This document shows, one piece after another, positions 29,220 to 40,571 of a stretch of 64,000 nt of DNA. Position 1 is the stretch's first letter; every line of letters begins with the position of its first letter. The position numbers and the translations under genes were made by a program. The stretch is from Xiphophorus maculatus. Taxonomy: Eukaryota; Chordata; Actinopteri; Cyprinodontiformes; Poeciliidae. The stretch lies in NCBI RefSeq assembly GCF_002775205.1, contig NC_036447.1, positions 19,264,501-19,328,500 on the forward strand. The letters run 5' to 3'. The notes below the pieces were generated by a model. That model made no database searches. It saw only the letters and a list, made by a program, of their open reading frames with translations, and was not told the origin of the DNA.

Positions 29220-29960
29220 TTGTGTCCACCTTGTTCAGCACATCTCACATATACAACGAGTGGATCAAATTTTGAGGTCTACAGTAGATGATTTTCTTTA
29301 AAATCCCAAGCCATTCTTGAATCATTTTTGCTTTGTAATAAGGTACATTATGTTGTTGAACAAGCCCACAGCCAAAAGAGAATACTGTTTGTGTAAAAGG
29401 ACGTGCATGTTTTTTTAATTTTTTTTTTATGCTTGGTAAGTCAGAGTAATATCCACATAACTGGGGAGATTTGAGTTTTCTACTCACGATAATGGCCAAA
29501 GTATTACCCTGTCTGTGGTGGCTCAACACTGCAGGCAATCATCCAATCGCCATTGTATGGGATGATAACATCCGAAGCTGGTGGAAGAAGATGCGATTTA
29601 TCAGACCAGGCTATCTCCTTCCACTGCCCATGTTGCCGGTTTTAGTTGTGGTCATGGGGTCAGCATTTCCATCCGGACTGGTCTGCAGCTCAATGTTTGA
29701 ACAAACACCCTTCTGTCAGAGCCCGGATTGACCTCTTGAACACTTTTAGCGACAACATTAGCGTTGCGCAGGACAACAGGCGCCAGTCCCATGATGCTCT
29801 CGCTGGTTCATCGCTTTTGATACTGACCACTGTTCACCTGGAACTTCCAAATAGAGATGCAGTTTTGAAGGTGTTCAGACAAAGTCACCAAGCCATCACA
29901 GTTTGACGCTTATCAAAGCCTTTTCAAATCTTTACGCTTGTGCCTATTCTGTACTTTACA
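29220..29960 (-). pseudogene. decayed Tc1-like transposase
   Basis: Read on the - strand, the segment follows a common teleost Tc1-like DDE transposase. A frame at 29245-29538 includes FSFGCGLVQQHNVPYYKAKM, corresponding to the D-N-A-P-C-H-T-A-K-M block of active copies; the expected catalytic Asp has become His. Further 5' (29600-29700) lies the block equivalent to the region around 'ctggtctgatttatc'. Several frameshifts and stops separate the pieces. Transposase activity is lost. Terminal repeats were not located. Confidence 0.75.
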
Positions 29961-30170
29961 GGAAGAGATATAGTGAAGCCCAAAATTATTCATTACACTG
30001 TCAGATGTAATTAAGTTAAATTTTAAGTTTACCAGCATTGATCTAAAGACTGAAAGGCGACATTGACATTTTGGAGTGGCCCAAACAGAATCTTGACTTG
30101 TGTCTGACAGAAATTATGTCGAGAGACCTAAAGATGAGGCTGCTGAGTAGAAGTAGACTTTATAACTGTA
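29961..30170. mobile_element. second Tc1/mariner fragment
   Basis: A TIR-like piece (gcccaaaattattcattaca, about 29978) and 'acattttggagtggcccaaa' (about 30067), which resembles the start of the transposase C-terminal region, lie within 100 bp. This suggests an internally deleted copy. Confidence 0.45.
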
Positions 30171-30473
30171 CACATGTTTATTTTCCTAAAAGAAAAAGAA
30201 AATCCAGAGCCCTAAAGTTCTCCTCTAAATGCTACATGTAGCTTATTGGAAGCCTCTAGAACCCCCGTCAGGTAGGTAATAGCTCCACATAATGGTGCAT
30301 TGTTTTGAGGATGTAAAAGAGTGGAAAGTACGCGCAGAGGAAAGATGGAGGAAGGCGGGGAGAGGGTAAAGGCTCGTTGGATGCCTCAAGCTTTTATTAT
30401 GCGTGTAAGAAACAAACAGTCATCTTAACTTTCGTGACCACTCAAGCCACGTTCTTCTACTCGCTCTATCTCT

Positions 30474-30546
30474 AGCGCGCGCGCACACACACGTCAACCC
30501 CCTCTCACCCCTACACACACACACACACACACCCACACACACACAC
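30474..30546 (+). repeat. (GC)n/(CA)n tracts upstream of cpz
   Basis: A GCGCGC then CACACA tract (30475-30492) and a longer CA tract (30513-30546, broken by CCC) lie 200-270 bp before the cpz start codon, probably in its promoter or 5'UTR. Alternating purine-pyrimidine sequence of this kind can adopt Z-DNA. Confidence 0.8.
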
Positions 30547-30747
30547 GGAGTGAAATATGATCGGCGCAGCAAAGAGCCGCAGTCCCATGTTCGGGTCAGG
30601 GATGCTCTCTGCGCAGCAGACAAAGGACGGAGCTCTGTGCTGTGGGTGGTAATTATCAGGGAGCTCAGAAGAGGAAGGAAACGGAAAGGCAGTAGCTTCA
30701 ACCAAACTTACTGCCACATCACACAAGCGGCTTCCTTGAAGCGCAGC

Positions 30748-33700
30748 ATGCATTTGGAAGTTTTGGCGCTGCTGTTTTTCTTGGCGTGGAGTTGCCTTTG
30801 CGCCCCGCAGCAGCCGTGTCATCCAGGAGACGAATTTTTAGGTAAGAGGAAAAACAATGGCCGCGCTCATGTTTGGTCACATCGCAATCAGAGGCCGAAA
30901 TGCAAAGTTCTCCTGGGGCGAAAATAGGAGACAATAGGCTCGCTTTTTCAGTGGATGATTCTGTCAGTTCTATATTGTTACCAGCATTTAAACCTGTGTT
31001 AAGAAATCATTTACTATGTGCTAAAAAAACCAAAAAGTTGAGTTGAACTAACTGATTGCTGTACTCGTCGTTTTCTCTCATTGTTTTGCAGTGTTTCTCA
31101 GCCTAATTTCGGGACGTATAAAGTTGGAACCTCTCACGGGTTTCTATTGTTTTTACCCACAACTCTCTTAATTGTTAACTCACAGTACACTCTTTCAAGT
31201 TCAGTTCGTCGTGCTTTTGAAGATGTCGCCCCCTGGCGTTGAGTTTGGGATTCATTGCTTTGTGTGTGTGCGTGTGTGTGTGTGTGTGTGCGTGTGCGTG
31301 TGTGTGTGCGTGTGTGTGCGTGTGTGTGTGCGTGTGTGTGTGTGTCATTCTCGGTTTTCCTCACAGGAAGATGCAGCAGCAGCAGCAGCAGCCGCAGCCG
31401 CAGCAGCAGCCGCAGCGCACACGATGAAAGACGTATGTGTCTGTTTAGCTTTTCTTTCTACACGGAGCTGAGTTCATAAAATACAGAAGCGCAAAGTAAA
31501 ATAAATCTTACACGTGAAGGATCTTTGAAGTATGCTGTTTTCAAGCCGTAGTTGTCCTTTGTGGAAGAATAAGCTGCGTCAAATACAAAATGCATGATAA
31601 TCGCTCGTGCTGAACTTTTTTTTAAATAACAGATTTTTGATAGTCTAAAAAAAATCTGAAGAAAATAGCCACATTAAAGTGAGTTTCTTGTTATTGTTTT
31701 GAGGAACAAAGTATTTGCAGAGCTACAAAGTACTGCACTAAAATGTAAAATTATTATTATTAATTATTTTCCCATCAATGTGTATGTGTGGCCTTGATGA
31801 GAAATACAATGTTTTTGTCCAAAAAACAAAAACACAAACAATTTAACATGTTTTTGCTCCATCAGTACTATTCTTGTAATAAAATGTCTTTACCTTTACT
31901 GTGTTCCAGCAGTTACCTGCACAGAGCTGAACCTGGGCTACTGCAATGATCTGGGGTACTCAGCGTGAGTCACACTGCTTAGAAAGCCAAGCAAATCACA
32001 ACAGAACAAAGACATTACCCCCAATTTGTTTTTTGAACCACATTAATGTTTAAATTCACATCAGCTCTTCTCGGGGATTATGCAAAATGAACACTTTTAT
32101 ACCTGTCAGTACAGACATGGGGAAGAATTACTTTAGGTACAATTTTTCTGCCTCTATGTTTAATACATTAAGTAGCAGATGGGTGCTGCCAACAAAATGA
32201 ACTCAAGTTCTTTAAGACTCAATATGGGGCAACATTGACCCTATCTGTAAAATACTTTATTTGTCAATTAGGGTTTATAATGTCTTTTTCAAACTGATTG
32301 TAGTCAATTATTTACCTCAGGAATAAATATTCAGAAGATGGAATGAATTGGAAATCTTCCTAGGACTGGAGGTCCACTCCAAGGTTAGACTTTACAATAC
32401 TCAGAGAAACTGCAAAAAGCCCAAGAGCCACGTCTAAAAGGCTAAAGTTTCCCAGCACAGTTATAATAATACAAAATATGTATTGTTTTAAATATGTTTT
32501 GCAGCCAGGACACAACTAAGGTTTCCTAAGTTGTATCTAAATAAACTACTTCCAGTGTCTTTTGCACATAATAACAGAGTAGAGATGTTTGGCTATAATT
32601 TGCAGCACTATGTTACTATGTAAGGCAAAAACTAAACAGCATCTTATCAAAAACATCTCATCTGTGATGATGCAATGGCTTAGCTCAGAGTTAGACAATT
32701 ATCTCAAACCCACCATCACATTCTTCAACAAGAAGAAAATAATAATATATGAACAAGAGTTGCAATGACTTAGTCGAATTTCAGATTTTATTCTGACTGA
32801 AGCACTTTGCTGAGTCTCAAGAGAGCTGTGCAGAGATAAATGTCTGGAAAATTCAAAGAACTGAAACAGCTGGCCAAGATTTCACCAACAATAACATGAG
32901 AAATTTATGGCTCTTGATAAAGATTTAGAGACTTTATCAAGTTATTGCTTCTAACCATGGCTCCACAAACTATTGATGCATAGGGTCTTTGTAAATATTT
33001 CCATAAGAGCATTCTTATCCCCCCATTTCTACAGAACCATATTCCCCAACATTCTTGGTCACCGGAGTCGTTTTGAAGCTGAGTCAGGAGCAGAGTACCT
33101 CCTCCTGAGTGTCATCCATGGTCTCCTCAATGGTGAGTGCTCCCCCGAGATCCGTCTGGTAGGATGTTCTGTGCTGGCCTCGCCGTGTCGGGACAACAAG
33201 ATGATCAAACCGTGTCGCAGCACATGCGAAGCATTGAGAAAAGACTGCATGCACGCCTTTGAGGCCATAGAGATGGCCTGGCCCTACTTCCTGGATTGTG
33301 ATCGCTTCTTTGCTGCAAATGAGGAGGGGTGTTTTGACCCGCTATCTGTACTGAAAGGTAAAGATCAGAGTCTTGTGCCACTTGGACCCTTTATGCTGAG
33401 GTAATGTTTGAAACCAACACAACCAGCCATCTGTCCTCTCCCACATATTCCCGTCATTCACCCCTCCAGCCAGACAGGAGGTGACATTGTCCAGTCTCTC
33501 TCCCGAAGAACCGAGCACCATCATCCAGTTCATCTATGCCTCTAACGCCCAGATGTACAGCTTACTGAAGAGGACGGCAGCCAAGTGCTCCCACATCTCT
33601 CATGTCTACAGCATCGGACGAAGCACCGAAGGCAGAGATTTGTTGGTTATCGAATTCACTGACAACCCAGGACATCATGAGCTGCGTGAGTGAACAGCAT

Positions 33701-36700
33701 CACACTGGTCTGACTTTTACAACAATTCCGCAAAAAAGATATTCTTCTGTTTCCGCATTTTAGTCACATGCAAATGTTTCCGATTATCAGTCAAATCATC
33801 GACTAAATTTCTTTTTAGTATCATAGATAACCAAAGTAAATACGAAATGCAGTTTTCAAATAATAATTTTTTTATTGGAGGGGAAAAAAAGCCATTCAGA
33901 CCAGCCGGGTTTGATGTAACTACTTCCTAAACTTAATTAAGCTATATTTTGTAGTAATAATTATCATAGAGGATCTGCGATATTTGGCAATGAGTCTTCT
34001 ACATGCTGTAAATGAATTTTGACCCACTCTTCTTTGCAGAATTGTTTTAATTCAGCAACACTTTGTAGTTTTTGAGCCCAAATGATCTGTTTAATGTCAT
34101 GCCAAAATGACACATTTGGATTTAATATTCCAACTTTGATGAGGCCAGTCCAAAACCTTTATTTTTTTGTTTTTTGCTAAGTTAGAGTTAGATTTTCTAC
34201 CGAGTTCTGAGCCGTATTACTGCTTTATAACCCAATTTTGACTGAGCTCAAGGTTACAGATTGTTGGATATTTTCCTTCAGGACTTTTTGGTTGAGAGCA
34301 GAGTTCAAGGTCCCATCACTAGCAGCAAGTTGTTCATGTCTTCAAGAAGGGAATGTATTTCAGAACATCAAACAGATTTAAATATTAGTCAAAGACAATG
34401 CAAGTAAATACAAAATGCAAGTTTTAAATGAAGGTGTTTATTGCTAAGAGAGAGAAAAAATCCCAACCCATATGGCCAAGATTTAAGTGTTTTTTATTGT
34501 GCTCATTTCCATTTTCGTTTTCTGCAGTGGAGCCAGAGATTAAGTTGATTGGCAACATGCATGGAAATGAGGTGCTAGGACGTCAGCTGCTCATCTACTT
34601 AGCGCAGTACCTGTGCTCGGAGTACACCCTGGGAAACCAACGAATTCAGTCCATCATTAACAACACTCGCATTCACATTCTGGCCTCCATGAACCCTGAC
34701 GGTTACGAGGTGGCGGCCTCAGAGGTAGAGGAAAGCAATGACCCGGAGCTCTCCAACCAGGAAGTAAATATTGTTAACAAAACGAAGGACAAACCACCAT
34801 TATCCGCTCTCAATCCTCTTTGGCTGCTGTGCTTCTTTTGCTCGTGCTTTTAACGTTGGAGAATGCAAACTTCTATCAACTATTTTTTCTGACAATCTGA
34901 TCATCCCACTAGTCTGGGAATGATCCAAGCCTCAAATGATAAACCAATGTGGTCAGGATAAGGACAAATAAAATTCACAGATGACTTCTGTTTTCATTTT
35001 CAGAAATGTCTTCCAACAGGTTGAACACTTCAGCTGACTCTGGAAATTGCATGTTTCCAAAATGGGCACCAACGCCTTTTGTGTTTTTCTGATGTTCTGC
35101 ACATTCACTCATACATCAGACCTAATCATTTGCCTCCAATATCTGCATGGACATTATTATATTAACTGGTCATGTGCATGCCACAGTGTGTGTATTTACA
35201 CCTCCAATCAGGTCAGATGGAAGCTACTGTTTGGAAATAAGGTGTTTCAGCCAGTTTGGGTCAGAACTGAGTCTCATATTGCATGGTTAAAATATTAATT
35301 TGATTTATCTTTCCTGGTTGACGGGCTGTGATCAAATTTTTAATTCATTAAGAGCAGCTACTTGAAATTTGTCTTTTGACATGCATTGCATGTGTGCTAG
35401 TAATTCCCAAAGAGTGTCTTAAATGGCAAAGTTTTGCTTTCTAGTCAACATCTGAAATATAGAAGAGGAAACTGTTTCTATATTTTTGCATGTATATGGC
35501 AACATGCAGGGCTGTCCAACATGACCCCTCATTCGTTTATATTTTTGTTTTCAACGAGCCAGAGTTTTTATCATCTTTTAAAGTGGCCTTGATCAATAGT
35601 CCTCCAGTATTACAACATTTATCTATAGATTTTTAAACTTTTTTTTCACCTCACCACATAAAGTCTAGTTATTAGGTTGGCTCCATAACATAAATAATAA
35701 AATAGAAGCTTAGCCCTTTATACACAATCTGAATCATTAAATGTTTGTAAGCAAAACATCTAAGTCAATAATAAGTTATCCAGAAGATTGTACTCTGCCA
35801 ACCTGAACAAAACAAACATGTCTCTGCTTTCATGTTGTTGTATTGGTTAAAGTCAACATCTTGTACTCAGTAGCATCTTCGGCGTGTCCTTGATTGGAAC
35901 CAACATAATTATGCTTTTCTGGCAGCTTCCTGATAATCATCTCATTTCAGCAAAATATTATTTTACAGGTAATCAAACTGATGGTAATTTTGGCATATTT
36001 CATTGATTTAGCTAAGAACAACTTAAACTAATCATGTGTTTCTGCATCAGACTGCTACTAACAATACACCTTATAATAATTTCTAATAAAGTATTTGCTA
36101 AGTGCTCTGTATGTAGAAACTTGCTTTTTGAGGTAAGATTCCTTATTAAATAAAGCTATCAGATAATGCTCCAGAAATGGGGGGAAGCACAAGCTTTAAA
36201 ATACATTCAGAAAACCTGGGGACACATACAGTAGATCAAGGCAACTTTAAATGACTGCAGAGAAATCTGGTTCTTTAAAAGGAAAATATAAATGTAAAAA
36301 AAATTAAAATATAAAGAAATTAGCAGTGGCTGAACTCTACAAATATGTAATCATGCACATAAATTATTTTTTCTTCTTGAGGAAAAGGCCTTAAGTAATA
36401 GCTTCATGTTTCCTTTTCGTCATTATGGATACATGGTCTTGTCTTCATGTTAACAATAGAACTAACATAGAGGTCTAAAATTCATCTTGTTGAAATTCTG
36501 ACTAATACAGTTTACTTTTCTTCACATAACCACCGTTGCTACTTATCTTGCCTTAGCCCCACAGTTATCTTCCTCCCCATGCAAGACTTAACACATTTTA
36601 ATGCCGCAAATCTTTTAGGGTCATTTGCTAAATGGATGGACGAGCGGACGGGCTAATGCCCAGAACCTCGACCTGAACCGCAATTTTCCCGATCTCACCT

Positions 36701-38077
36701 CCATCTTCTACCGGAACCGTCGCAGCAGGCACTACCGCATAGATCACGTCCCAATCCCTGACTCCTACTGGTTTGGGAAGGTAGAAGAAAATGAAACAGC
36801 TTTTGTGTTGCGCAACTGCCTGAACACCCGACCTAAATCATGTAGTTCCAACTTTTGAACTGCAGGTGGCACCAGAGACCTATGCAGTAATGAAGTGGAT
36901 CAGGTCACTGCCATTTGTTCAGTCTGCCAGCCTCCATGGAGGTGAGCTGGTGGTCTCCTACCCCTTCGACTTCTCTAGAGACTCGCATGAGGAGAAGATG
37001 TTTTCACCCACTCCAGATGAACAGGTGGGGATTAACGAAAAAAAAAAAACACTTTACTAACACAGCAGGGCGGGCAGATTGTCACAATGCTGTTTGTCTT
37101 TTCCACTACCAATAATCTTCCAACGCTCAGATCTTCAAGCAGCTCGCTCGCACTTACGCGGATGCTCACGCCACCATGTCAAACAATGACACGGACCGGT
37201 GTGGGGCCTCTTTTTATCGCAACAGAGGCATCATCAACGGCGCTCTGTGGTACAGTTTTGCTGGGGGTGAGATACCTTCAAAGTGCGGCACATTTACTAA
37301 CCCTAACCCCAACACACGTTCCCAACATTACCTGAACACCTCTTGTCTATCTGCAGGTATGTCTGATTTCAATTACTTACACACTAACTGTATGGAGATC
37401 ACAGTGGAGCTTGGCTGTGACAAATTCCCCTCAGAGGCTGAGCTCTACCCAGAATGGAAAAGGAATAAAGAAGCTCTGCTCAGTTTTCTTGAGTCTGTAA
37501 GTGTCCAAAGAATAAAATTAGCCTGTTAGGAGGTGCTACATTTGCTCAGTCCAGAACAAATATACTCGGTTGTGAGGGAATTTTTGTTGTGATTGTGCTC
37601 TTACTCTCTGGACAGGTCCACAGAGGAGTCAAGGGTGTTGTGAGGGATACAAATGGAAACGGTATAAAAGGTGCAACTGTCTCTGTCAGGGGGATTAGAA
37701 AAGATGTCACTACAGGTAAAAACACAAATCCAAAGTTACAATAACATGCCCGCGTTTCTGTTTGTGCAGAAAAAAAACAACATTTTGTTGAAATTTACAA
37801 TTTCACCATTTCTGTTCATTTCACCTTAACTCACTTGCAGCTGAGGATGGAGATTACTGGAGGCTGGTGAATCCAGGAACTCACATCCTGACAGCTACTG
37901 CCAAAGGTTATTCAAAGGTCAGCAAGAGGGTTTATCTGCCTCACAACTTGAACAAGGCTGGACAGGTCAACTTTGTCTTAGAGAAGGTTTGTATTCCTGA
38001 CTTCTTACTTTGTATTTTAAAGTTTACAGTTTCATTCAAAGGTTTCCAAACTCTAATTGTTTGGGGTGAACTAAAAG

Positions 38078-38146
<69 letters not shown>

Positions 38147-38648
38147 CTCTTTTGTCTTCATTCTACAAGATTAAGAATAATTTAGCATTTTCTTTAGTTT
38201 TAATTCATTCATTTCAGTAGCTTAGAGATGTGCTTTTTTTCTATGTAAATATTCGCTGCAAAATCAAAATAGTTATATTTTGATATAACTATATATAACA
38301 AAATATAACTATCAAAATAGTTATATTTTGATTTAGCTATTCAATGCATAGAGGGCATTTCCATCTTCTATGCATGTCATTTGCTGAGTGAAGTTGTTTG
38401 ATGCCTATTTGATCACTTGACCTCTCCATTTTTCACACAAACAGCTTCCCGTGGAGCCAGACATAGATGACCACCTGTTCCCCATGGCAGACAGCTGGGA
38501 CCGATTTGACCCCTATAACCAGTTTGAGCGCCATGGCGAGCCAGTTGTCACCGAGGAAGGAATAGAGCGGCAGGAGAAGCCGTGGTGGTGGAACTACTTC
38601 TCCCAGTCTGGCATGTCATCTCCAAACTGGCTGCTGAAAAATGTATAG
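30748..38648 (+). CDS. cpz: carboxypeptidase Z (secreted, Wnt-binding), twelve exons
   Basis: Secreted metallocarboxypeptidase that removes C-terminal basic residues and carries a frizzled-type domain linked to Wnt signalling (family knowledge). Exons: 30748-30841, 31910-31964, 33035-33357, 33470-33685, 34528-34724, 36619-36780, 36866-37024, 37131-37266, 37357-37496, 37616-37715, 37841-37986, 38445-38648; 643 aa. Order: signal peptide ([16 protein letters not shown]), frizzled CRD with its Cys residues (TIFPNILGH to FDPLSVLK), M14 catalytic domain, transthyretin-like domain (VHRGVKGVV on), and a C-terminal tail ending [25 protein letters not shown]. Zinc ligands are His241 and Glu244 (GNMHGNE) and His373 (SLHGG); catalytic Glu465 is in ITVELGC. 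All phases agree and there is no internal stop. Poly(A) signal is at 39215. Confidence 0.95.
31225..31239 (-). promoter_or_regulatory. partial CTCF-like core in cpz intron 1
   Basis: The - strand reads ACGCCAGGGGGCGAC, matching the AGGGGGCG core strongly but not the upstream CCA. A weak prediction. Confidence 0.3.
31258..31345 (+). repeat. interrupted (TG)n in cpz intron 1
   Basis: About 88 bp of TG dinucleotides interrupted by CG every 6-16 bases. It lies directly upstream of a polypyrimidine/CAG acceptor-like site at 31366. Confidence 0.92.
31367..31432 (+). other. cpz: candidate cassette exon in cpz intron 1 (CAG/CCG-rich)
   Basis: A 66-nt segment is bounded by 'ttttcctcacag' on the left and 'gtatgt' on the right. 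Its length is a multiple of three, and in the phase set by cpz exon 1 it reads without stop as a Ser/Arg-rich peptide (a run of six Ser, then SR repeats). It would insert between the signal peptide and the frizzled domain. Not known from mammalian CPZ as far as I recall, and expression is unproven; it may simply be a microsatellite beside chance splice-like sites. Confidence 0.35.
31907..31912 (+). promoter_or_regulatory. cpz: NAGNAG tandem acceptor, cpz exon 2
   Basis: CAGCAG at 31907-31912 allows exon 2 to start at 31910 or 31913. The two products differ by one residue (Ala-Val versus Val) just before the first CRD cysteines, and both keep the frame. Confidence 0.6.
33870..34440 (-). mobile_element. 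DNA-transposon relic in cpz intron 4
   Basis: The stretch 'ttttgacccactcttctttg' (34017) to 'ttccttcaggactttttggt' (34273) follows, with many changes, a very frequent teleost Tc1/mariner-type sequence read in reverse. No frame survives. It fills most of the 842-bp intron 33686-34527. Confidence 0.55.
34725..36618. other. cpz intron 5, no recognised element
   Basis: The largest internal cpz intron after the CRD (1.9 kb) is AT-rich with no recognisable repeat, gene or RNA. Confidence 0.5.
38079..38143 (+). repeat. (CTA)n-(ATA)n compound microsatellite
   Basis: About twelve CTA units pass into about nine ATA units within the last cpz intron. Downstream at 38262-38337 lies an AT-rich cluster in which CAAAATAGTTATATTTTGAT occurs twice in direct orientation with an inverted partial copy between. 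Confidence 0.9.
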
Positions 38649-39240
38649 ACAGATGTTGGAAATATGAACATCCAGATGTGCTGACACATAAGAGTGAATG
38701 GACCTATGTCCAGTCTCATCTGTACTTCCAGGGGCATCTACGCACCAGGAGCTGTAACACTGATGACATCAGTCACCAAAAACTTCATGAGTGCATTTTC
38801 AGAAGATTTGAAATGACATACTTAAGCTTTTTAGCAAATATTTTTCTGTAGCTGCATTTAACTTGGGTTGAAAAAGTTATATAAAATAGAAAGGATATGC
38901 ATAGTAGAGACACGAGTAAAAACAGGCACCTGCTAAGATAGTATTTTCATTTCCATTGAGCAGCAGATTGAAATATTCCAGATTTTAAATTCAGGTTGGG
39001 CAATATTTCTAATATCATATCAGAAATGCTAAATTTTCTTCCGCTTTTGTCTGTTGTTCTGTAGCTAAAAGGCAACAGTGGCACATTTAAAACCATTTAA
39101 ACCACTATAAAGCTTCTGCACTACTTCTGCTTTTGATAAAAGCAGTTCTGCGCCATCACTGTGTGAACAGTAAAATGGTATGCTTTGAGTCTTGTTCCAG
39201 GTCATAAAAAAGTAAATAAAAGTCTATACATATAAAATTC
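38649..39240 (+). other. cpz: cpz 3'UTR with poly(A) signal
   Basis: AATAAA at 39215-39220 lies 567 bp after the TAG. No other gene feature is seen in the interval. Confidence 0.6.
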
Positions 39241-39307
39241 TGTCACATATTTTATTCCGAGTTATTTTATTAAAAAGTCTAAAGATTCTTGAATTACCTC
39301 ACTTTGG

Positions 39308-39322
39308 TCAGCAGAGGGCGAG
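39308..39322 (+). promoter_or_regulatory. CTCF-like motif downstream of cpz
   Basis: TCAGCAGAGGGCGAG contains the well-known CAGCAGAGGGCG core and fits 13 of 15 pattern positions. It lies about 100 bp past the cpz poly(A) signal. Confidence 0.4.
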
Positions 39323-40263
39323 AAAGAATAAGTGATGACCCCAGGTATAAGCGCAGTTATTGGAGAATCAAAAGGTTTAAAGTTTAGCGCGTCAATGTGA
39401 ATTTAAAATCTCACTGTTCATTGTCCTTATTATTGAGTGTCTGGCAAACTGAAGATGCAGAAGAGCGTAAAAAAAGCTTTATCCTTTGCTGTGACTTACC
39501 CACACTGATCCTCTGGGTAAAAAACACAGGCGAAATAGCGTATTTCCTGAGCTAAAGTGAGGACCAAGAATATGGTTTTGTCCATGATGTGAATTTCTAT
39601 CCTGTAAGTTTTCCTTAGGACCATTTCACATTGAGATTGGCCTATTGGCTCCAGAATCCAGTTATTGTTGAGTGAGGCCTCAGAAACGCTTTTTCTTAAA
39701 ATTTTAGATTTTTGTTCATGTTTCAAAGATCCTGTGATAATGACGTGGAACAAATCAACCACTGAATTCTCACTACTTTACACATACTGACTTCAGTCAA
39801 TTCAATTTTGAACAGAAGTGATTTGTAATAATAACATGTGACTCTATATTTGTCCTGTCCTGGAAAGTAAAATACAATGTAAGATATTCCAATAAAGCAG
39901 TAAAAACAAATCTACCCATCCTCACACTAGGTGAGGTAATCAAACTTATAAATCATTTGACCAGATATATTCAGATATAAGAGGTTGTTTCATTTCGAAG
40001 CTTTCATGATCATAGAAATAATTTGAAAAGCTTCACTTGCATTTTAACTGTATGAGGGAACTTTAAGTGTTTAGAAAATATTACCTGTAATTAAAATACG
40101 CAAAAGGTGGATCAGTCTTAATAAAAGTGCACATTGACTCACTACCCACTAACTTTACCTATCAAATGTTAGAGTCTGTATAAATGGCCATGCTAAACTA
40201 ACACACATATCACACTTGCATTATAAAAATATCTACCCAAAGGTCATCTTGTGTAACAAGTCT

Positions 40264-40571
40264 GAACCGGAAGTGATCCACGCCATTGCCGTAGACAAGC
40301 GCTGCGCAAAGCATAGATGAACCATGACTTCGACGCCAACAAAAAGAAAGTATATTAACACAATTGACCAATGTGCAAGAAAAATATATAACAACAAAAC
40401 CTCTGCTGTGGGAAACGACGCCTACGAGACAGTGACATGTCAGAAGATGTGAGCAAGCTGTCTCCGACCTCCTGCACGAACTACGCGGCCTGAAATCCGT
40501 GGACGCATGCAAACGGCTTTGTAAAGGACGTAGGAACAACTTTTCCTACAAGATTCTGGTGACTGGCAGAG
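40264..40571 (+). other. unidentified promoter/first-exon-like island
   Basis: A consensus ETS site (ACCGGAAGTG, 40266-40275) precedes an ATG at about 40324 that opens a 42-codon frame (begins MTSTPTKRKYIN). The frame meets TGA at 40449-40451, but a one-base shift continues as CEQAVSDLLHELRGLKSVDA then ACKRLCKGRRNNFSYKILVTGR up to a GTAAGT donor-like site at 40572. GC content is higher than the surroundings. It could be a first exon with a frameshift, a pseudogene, or part of an unrecognised transposon. I do not recognise the protein. Confidence 0.35.

Noticed and set aside
31134..31364. His-Thr repeat ORF and Cys-Val repeat ORFs
   Set aside because: Translations of the (TG)n microsatellite.
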